NCBI RefSeq assembly: GCF_000974485.1
Contig: NZ_BBOM01000009.1
Location: forward strand, 372,001 to 436,000
Direction of reading: 5' to 3'
Length of the DNA stretch: 64,000 bases
DNA from: Streptomyces sp. NBRC 109706
GTDB lineage: Bacteria; Actinomycetota; Actinomycetes; Streptomycetales; Streptomycetaceae
Shown here: positions 59,784 through 64,000 of the stretch, one piece after another
Layout: the number at the start of each line of letters is the position of its first letter
Position numbering within the stretch: position 1 is the first letter of the stretch
Position numbers and translations under genes: made by a program
The notes under the pieces: model-generated
Told to the model about the DNA's origin: nothing
Seen by the model: only the letters and a program-made list of their open reading frames with translations
The model's database searches: none

Positions 59784-61178
59784 CTAGGACGCGAGCCGGG
59801 CCAGGATCCTCGGGCCCAGCTCGGTGACATCACCCGCGCCCATGGTGAGAACCAGATCACCCGGCCGGGCGATTCCCGCGACGGTGTCGGGAACGGCGTC
59901 CGTCTCGGCGACGGCCTCGACGGTGGCGCCATGGGTGCGCGCGGACTCGATGATCAGCTCGCTCGTCACCCCGGGGATCGGATCCTCCCTGGCCGGATAG
60001 ATCTCCAGCACCAGACAGGAGTCGGCGAGCGCCAGCGCCTGCCCCATCTCGGTCGCCAACTCCTTGGTACGGCTGAAGAGATGCGGCTGGAACACCACCA
60101 GCACCCGGCCGTCGCCGGCGCCGGACCTGATCGCCTCCAGATCGGCCGTCATCTCCGTGGGGTGGTGTGCGTAGGAGTCGATCACCCGCACCCCGGCCGC
60201 CTCGCCCTTGGGCTGGAGTCGGCGGCGCACCCCGGTGTAGCTGCCGAGGGCGCGGGCGAGATCGGCGGCCGGCACCCCGGCGGCCACGCCCGCGGCCAGC
60301 GCGGCGACGGCGTTGTGCGCGTAGTGCCGGCCGGGCACCGAGACGTCGAACGTCAGCTCGCCGCCGTCGATCGCGACGGTGACCTCGCTGGTCAGCCCCC
60401 TGGGCAGCACCCGGACCACCCGGGCGTCGGCGTCCGGCGCCTCGCCATAGGTGACGATGGTCAGCCCGGGCCGGCCGGTCAGCCGCGCGGTGAGCTTGCG
60501 GGCGCCCTCCTGGTCGGCGTTGACCACCAGCGTGCCGCCGGGGCGGATCCGCTCGGCGAAGGTCTCGAAGGAGTCGTAGATCTCGTCCATCGAGGCGTAG
60601 TTGGCGTGGTGGTCCAGCTCCACGTTGAGGACGACGGCCACCTCGGGCCGGTAGTGGTGGAAGCTGCGGTCGCTCTCGTCGGCCTCGGCCACGAAGATGT
60701 CCCCGGTGCCCTGGGCCGCGTTGGATCCCGGGGCGTCCAGATCGCCGCCGATCGCATAGGAGGGGGACAGCCCCAGCTCGGTGAGGCTGACGGCGAGCAT
60801 CGAGGTGGTGGTGGTCTTGCCGTGGGTGCCGGCCACCGCGATGGCGCGGGTGTCGGCCATCAGCGCGGCCAGCGCCTCGGCCCGGTGGACCACCGGCAGC
60901 CCGCGCCCGCCGGCCTCGACCAGCTCGGGGTTGTCCTGCCGGATGGCGCTGGAGACCACCACACAGCTGGCGTCGGGCGCGAGCTGGTCGGCGCGGTGCC
61001 CGATCCGGACGTCGACCCCCACCGCGCGCAGCGCGGCCACCGTCTCGGACTCGCGGGAGTCGCTGCCGCCGACCCGCGCGCCGCGCTGGGCGAGCAGCTT
61101 GGCGATGCCCGACATGCCGGCGCCGCCGACGCCGATGAAGTGCGGTCGTTCCATGGCGGGCGGGATCGCCGTCGTCAT
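59784..61178 (-). CDS. murC: UDP-N-acetylmuramate-L-alanine ligase
   Basis: A 464-residue Mur ligase adding L-alanine to UDP-MurNAc in peptidoglycan synthesis. The N-terminal Rossmann domain (HFIGVGGAGMSGIAKLLAQRG) is followed by the ATP-binding AVAGTHGKTTTTSM and the C-terminal domain with YAHHPTEM. It appears outside the main dcw cluster, as a single-copy gene next to msrB, an arrangement common in Streptomyces. Confidence 0.95.
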   Translation of the reverse strand: MTTAIPPAMERPHFIGVGGAGMSGIAKLLAQRGARVGGSDSRESETVAALRAVGVDVRIGHRADQLAPDASCVVVSSAIRQDNPELVEAGGRGLPVVHRAEALAALMADTRAIAVAGTHGKTTTTSMLAVSLTELGLSPSYAIGGDLDAPGSNAAQGTGDIFVAEADESDRSFHHYRPEVAVVLNVELDHHANYASMDEIYDSFETFAERIRPGGTLVVNADQEGARKLTARLTGRPGLTIVTYGEAPDADARVVRVLPRGLTSEVTVAIDGGELTFDVSVPGRHYAHNAVAALAAGVAAGVPAADLARALGSYTGVRRRLQPKGEAAGVRVIDSYAHHPTEMTADLEAIRSGAGDGRVLVVFQPHLFSRTKELATEMGQALALADSCLVLEIYPAREDPIPGVTSELIIESARTHGATVEAVAETDAVPDTVAGIARPGDLVLTMGAGDVTELGPRILARLAS

Positions 61179-61265
61179 CCGTCAGTCTCCCTGCTAGTCA
61201 TGTGCGCCCCGATTGTCGCACCCGATAGGAGAGGTGGCGCGCAGCCAGGCCCTGCGCCGGTCGGG

Positions 61266-61733
61266 CTACTCGCCGTGCGCGAACAGCTTGAGCACCGGGA
61301 CGCCGACCTGGTGCCTGGCGCGCGAGGCCCAGTCCCGGTGGAACAGCTCCTCCACATAGTGCGGGGCGGTCAGCACCACCACCTCGTCGGCGCCCGTCCG
61401 CTCCACCACGGAGGCCAGCAGCTCCAGCGGGTGGTCCTCGATCAGCTGGCCGACGGCGTCGGCGCCGGCGGCGCGCAGCGCGGCCAGCGAATGGTCGAGG
61501 CCGCGCCGCGCCGGGGGCAGCGCGTCCTCGCCCTCGGGCTCCTCGGGCTCCCGCACCGCGTCCCCGAACTCGCCGAGCGCCACATCGTCGAGGGCGCGCA
61601 GCAGCTGGTCCTGCTCGCCACGCGGCTGCATCAGCACCACGAACGACTGCGGCTCGTCACCGTGCAGCGTGGTGACCATCTCGACGTCGGTGGGCACCAT
61701 GGCCTTCTCGATCATCAGGACCGTCGTGATCAC
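61266..61733 (-). CDS. conserved actinomycete protein (sometimes labelled indole-3-glycerol phosphate synthase)
   Basis: A 155-residue protein. It resembles an alpha/beta domain with MIEKAMVPTDVEMVTTLHG and VVVLTAPHYVEELFHRDWASRARHQVGVPVLKLFAHGE, a conserved C terminus. Relatives are often labelled indole-3-glycerol phosphate synthase, but the fold pattern does not match TrpC (too short, wrong motifs). The GTG at 61733 follows GAAGGG; an ATG at 61715 is possible. Upstream of murC on the same strand. Function unknown. Confidence 0.78.
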   Translation of the reverse strand: MITTVLMIEKAMVPTDVEMVTTLHGDEPQSFVVLMQPRGEQDQLLRALDDVALGEFGDAVREPEEPEGEDALPPARRGLDHSLAALRAAGADAVGQLIEDHPLELLASVVERTGADEVVVLTAPHYVEELFHRDWASRARHQVGVPVLKLFAHGE

Positions 61734-61871
61734 GATTTGCGCCCTTCGTCTGCGAGGTCCGCGCTCCCGGCGGGGACCACCACGGGCCGCGGGGAGACAC
61801 GGCGTTGCGCCCTTGAGTCTGCCCACACCAGGATAAGCGGAACGTCACATTCCGCAGATTGTCAGACCCAC

Positions 61872-62645
61872 TCAGATCGCCCGATACCGATGGAAGAGGA
61901 ACCCCTCGTCCTCCAGCAGATCGGTCAGCCGGTACGCCTGCGGCTCCGGGATCTCGGGGCCGCTCGTCACCCGGGGTGCCGAGCCGATCGCGAGCCGGGG
62001 CGCGACCGTCAGACACAGCTCGTCCAGCGCCCGCGCGCCGGCCAGCGCGCCCAGCAGCCTCGGCCCGCCCTCGGTGAGCAGCCTGCGGTAGCCGCGCGCG
62101 GCCAACTCGGCCCTGATCAACGCCGGTTCGGCGGATGCGCCGGCACCGGCGAACACCACCTCGACGCCCGCCTCGGCCGCCGCCGCCAGCCGCTCGGGCG
62201 GCGCCTTGGCGCCGGTGACCAGCAGCGTCGGCACCGTGGGCGAGGCGAAGAGCGGCCAGGAGAAGTCCAGGTCGAGGCCGACGCTGACCACCGCGACGGC
62301 GGGCGCGGGGGCCTGCCCGGCGGCGGCCCGGCGCTCGGCGAACTCGGCGCGCGCCCGCGCCGGCCGGTAGCGCTCCTGACGCACCGTCTCCGCGCCCACC
62401 ACCACCGCGTCCGCCAGCGCCCGCAGCACCCCGAACACCCGCATGTCGGCCGGGCCCGACAGCGGCTGGGAACGCCCCTCGTGGTGCGCGGCGCCGTCCA
62501 GGGAGGTCACCATGTTGGCCCGCAGCCAACAGCCGTCGGAAGCGACCGGCTCCGGATAGGCGTAGGCATCGGCGAGCCCCGGGAGACCCGACAGCCCGCT
62601 CGACGGGACGGCCGCCGCCTCGGGCGGGGGGAACAGACGTCGCAT
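61872..62645 (-). CDS. RibD-like pyrimidine reductase family protein
   Basis: A 257-residue dihydrofolate-reductase-fold protein like the RibD C-terminal reductase domain. Visible motifs are NMVTSLDGAAHHEG (about 45-58), GAETVRQERY and LLTEGGPRLLGALAGARALDELCLT. No deaminase domain is fused. It may act on a riboflavin or other pyrimidine precursor; its exact substrate is unknown. A gap of 66 bp separates it from divergent zapE. Confidence 0.85.
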   Translation of the reverse strand: MRRLFPPPEAAAVPSSGLSGLPGLADAYAYPEPVASDGCWLRANMVTSLDGAAHHEGRSQPLSGPADMRVFGVLRALADAVVVGAETVRQERYRPARARAEFAERRAAAGQAPAPAVAVVSVGLDLDFSWPLFASPTVPTLLVTGAKAPPERLAAAAEAGVEVVFAGAGASAEPALIRAELAARGYRRLLTEGGPRLLGALAGARALDELCLTVAPRLAIGSAPRVTSGPEIPEPQAYRLTDLLEDEGFLFHRYRAI

Positions 62646-62711
62646 GGGCCGCAGTGTGGCACACCGGGCACGGCCGGCCAGGATCGCCCATCTGGCGTAA
62701 ACTGGGAGATC

Positions 62712-63806
62712 GTGTCCACCAGCAGCGCAGCCATCCCCGACGACGGCCAGGGCGACCACCCCCGAGAGCCGGCGTCGCTCAGCGCCCGCGATCCCGAGGT
62801 GCCGGCCGGCCGTCTGGTGGCCGAGATGGTGCCGCCGCCCCGTTTCGACACCGTCCGGTTCGACACCTATGTGCCCGACCCCCAGCAGCCCAGCCAGCGC
62901 ACCGCCGTCAAGGTGCTGGAGGACTTCGCCGCCGGGCTCGGCCCGCGCGGCGCTTCCGGCGGGCGGCGGGGGTGGCGGCCCTGGGGCCGCAGGCCCGGGC
63001 CGGCCGCCGAGCCGCGCGGCGTCTATCTGGACGGCGGGTTCGGCGTCGGCAAGACCCATCTGCTGGCCTCGCTCTGGCATGCCACGCCGGCGGCCCCCGA
63101 GGAGAAGGCGTTCGGCACCTTTGTCGAGCTGACCAATCTGGTGGGCGCGCTCGGCTTCCGGGAGACGGTGCGCACCCTGGGCGGCCACCGGCTGCTCTGC
63201 ATCGACGAGTTGGAGCTGGACGATCCGGGCGACACGGTGCTGGTCTCCTCGCTGCTCTCCCGGCTGGTCACCGAGGGCGTGGCGCTCGCCGCCACCTCCA
63301 ACACGCTGCCCGGCCGGCTCGGCGAGGGGCGGTTCGCCGCCGCCGACTTCCTGCGCGAGATCCAGGGCCTGGCCGCCCGGTTCCGGCCGGTGCGGATCGA
63401 CGGCGACGACTTCCGCCACCGTGGCCTGCCCGAGGCGCCGCCGCCGCGTCCGGACGCCGAGGTGACCGCCACCGCGCGGTCCACGCCCGGCGCGACGCTG
63501 GACGACTTCGGCACCCTGCTCGACCATCTGGCGCGGGTGCACCCCAGCCGTTACGGGGCGCTCTGCGACGGGGTGCGCGTCGTCTGTCTCACCGGCGTGC
63601 GCCCGGTGCCCGACCAGAGCACGGCGCTGCGCCTGGTGGTGCTGGCCGACCGGCTCTACGACCGCGAGATCCCGGTGCTGGCCTCGGGCGCCCCGTTCGA
63701 CGAGCTGTTCAGCCGGGAGATGCGCGAGGGCGGCTACCGCAAGAAGTACTTCCGCGCCGTCTCCCGGCTCACCGCCCTCGCCAGGGACGCCGGCGAGCTG
63801 GGTTGA
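62712..63806 (+). CDS. zapE: cell division protein ZapE (AFG1-like ATPase)
   Basis: A 364-residue P-loop ATPase of the ZapE/AFG1 family. It has Walker A GGFGVGKTHLL, Walker B LLCIDELELDD and the sensor-like segment AATSNTLPGRLGEGRF, then the C-terminal region ending FSREMREGGYRKKYFRAVSRLTAL. E. coli ZapE associates with FtsZ in division. The start is GTG with GGGAG upstream. The first about 45 residues are unstructured. Confidence 0.9.
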   Translation: MSTSSAAIPDDGQGDHPREPASLSARDPEVPAGRLVAEMVPPPRFDTVRFDTYVPDPQQPSQRTAVKVLEDFAAGLGPRGASGGRRGWRPWGRRPGPAAEPRGVYLDGGFGVGKTHLLASLWHATPAAPEEKAFGTFVELTNLVGALGFRETVRTLGGHRLLCIDELELDDPGDTVLVSSLLSRLVTEGVALAATSNTLPGRLGEGRFAAADFLREIQGLAARFRPVRIDGDDFRHRGLPEAPPPRPDAEVTATARSTPGATLDDFGTLLDHLARVHPSRYGALCDGVRVVCLTGVRPVPDQSTALRLVVLADRLYDREIPVLASGAPFDELFSREMREGGYRKKYFRAVSRLTALARDAGELG

Positions 63807-63939
63807 CGCCCGACCCGCGCGCCAAACCTCTGGACTGCCTCAAAACCGGCGGGTAACCGGATTGGCCCCCGGACACCGGGGGATGAAGGGGACAGCGCGC
63901 CGGGTACCGTCGGTTCTCCGGCGCGAACGGGGAGGCGTC

Positions 63940-64000
63940 ATGGGCACATTGGGGACGGGCATCGGCTGGCGCCCCGAGATCGCCGATGTGATCGAGGAGC
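63940..64000 (+). CDS. DUF692 (multinuclear iron oxidase family) protein, cut by window end
   Basis: Only the first 20 codons are visible. They read MGTLGTGIGWRPEIADVIEE, the classic N terminus of DUF692 proteins (MbnB/BufB-like, which modify peptides using two or three irons). ATG follows GGGAGGC. The rest lies beyond the window, so partner genes cannot be seen. In Streptomyces this family often sits next to a membrane protein gene. Confidence 0.72.
   Translation, partial: MGTLGTGIGWRPEIADVIEE

Noticed and set aside
59931..63806. 1291-codon plus-strand frame ending in ZapE
   Set aside because: Only the last 364 codons (from GTG 62712) match a protein family; the rest is antisense to murC and neighbours.
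1..64000. CRISPR arrays, tRNA and rRNA genes
   Set aside because: No regularly spaced identical repeats with unique spacers were seen, and no cloverleaf-like GTTCRANNC segments or rRNA-like sequences were recognised by eye.

Overview
The window is 64 kb of very G+C-rich chromosomal DNA with strong G/C bias at third codon positions, frequent GTG starts and densely packed genes. The gene families point to Streptomyces or a close relative: DUF2637, DUF5955, a SAV2148-type HEPN protein, a PucR regulator and XRE/DUF5753. Regulatory sites typical of that genus are also present: CebR boxes, a HAIR/HspR site, a DmdR-type iron box and a sigma-B-type promoter. I see no rRNA, tRNA, CRISPR array, insertion sequence, phage gene or biosynthetic gene cluster. 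Identifications rest on reading the translated sequence and on recalled family features; no database search was run.

Region 1 (1-15.8 kb) is mainly purine catabolism. A minus-strand group encodes a thiamine-binding-like protein, an HTH protein, a fused OHCU decarboxylase/HIU hydrolase, urate oxidase and an 8-oxoguanine deaminase-type amidohydrolase. A second minus-strand operon encodes the FAD, 2Fe-2S and molybdopterin subunits of xanthine dehydrogenase plus XdhC, with a PucR-family regulator transcribed divergently. Together they run from xanthine through urate to allantoin. An Lrp/AsnC regulator, a sulfite-oxidase-like molybdoenzyme, a zinc-ribbon protein and a winged-helix protein lie among them.

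Region 2 (15.9-32.3 kb) is mixed. It holds a TPR-like protein, a repeat-filled gap of about 0.9 kb, a GntR/FCD regulator, an FhuF-like ferric-siderophore reductase behind an iron box, two membrane proteins, two alkylation-repair genes (ogt-like and ada-alkA), a cytochrome P450, an F420/PPOX-type protein, Lon protease behind a HAIR site, an XRE/DUF5753 regulator, an AidB-like acyl-CoA dehydrogenase, and a pair of related small genes behind a sigma-B-type promoter.

Region 3 (32.4-45.3 kb) is sulfur metabolism. A Cys-containing leader peptide precedes sir, a small zinc-ribbon gene, cysH, cysC, cysD, cysN, an ssuABC-like sulfonate transporter and a sirohydrochlorin chelatase. A TauD-type dioxygenase and a winged-helix regulator lie on the other strand. 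A second leader peptide of the same type precedes a cysteine dioxygenase/rhodanese pair. The set covers sulfate and sulfonate uptake, reduction and cysteine turnover.

Region 4 (45.3-64 kb) starts with a cluster of 31-bp repeats, one of which supplies the stop codon of an epimerase gene. Then come a GNAT, a HEPN protein, treY, DinB, two tandem CebR-controlled AA10 polysaccharide monooxygenases, an FHA protein, another GNAT preceded by a short upstream ORF, treZ, a PfkB kinase, msrB, murC, a small conserved protein, a RibD-like reductase, zapE, and the first codons of a DUF692 (multinuclear iron oxidase family) gene cut by the window edge.
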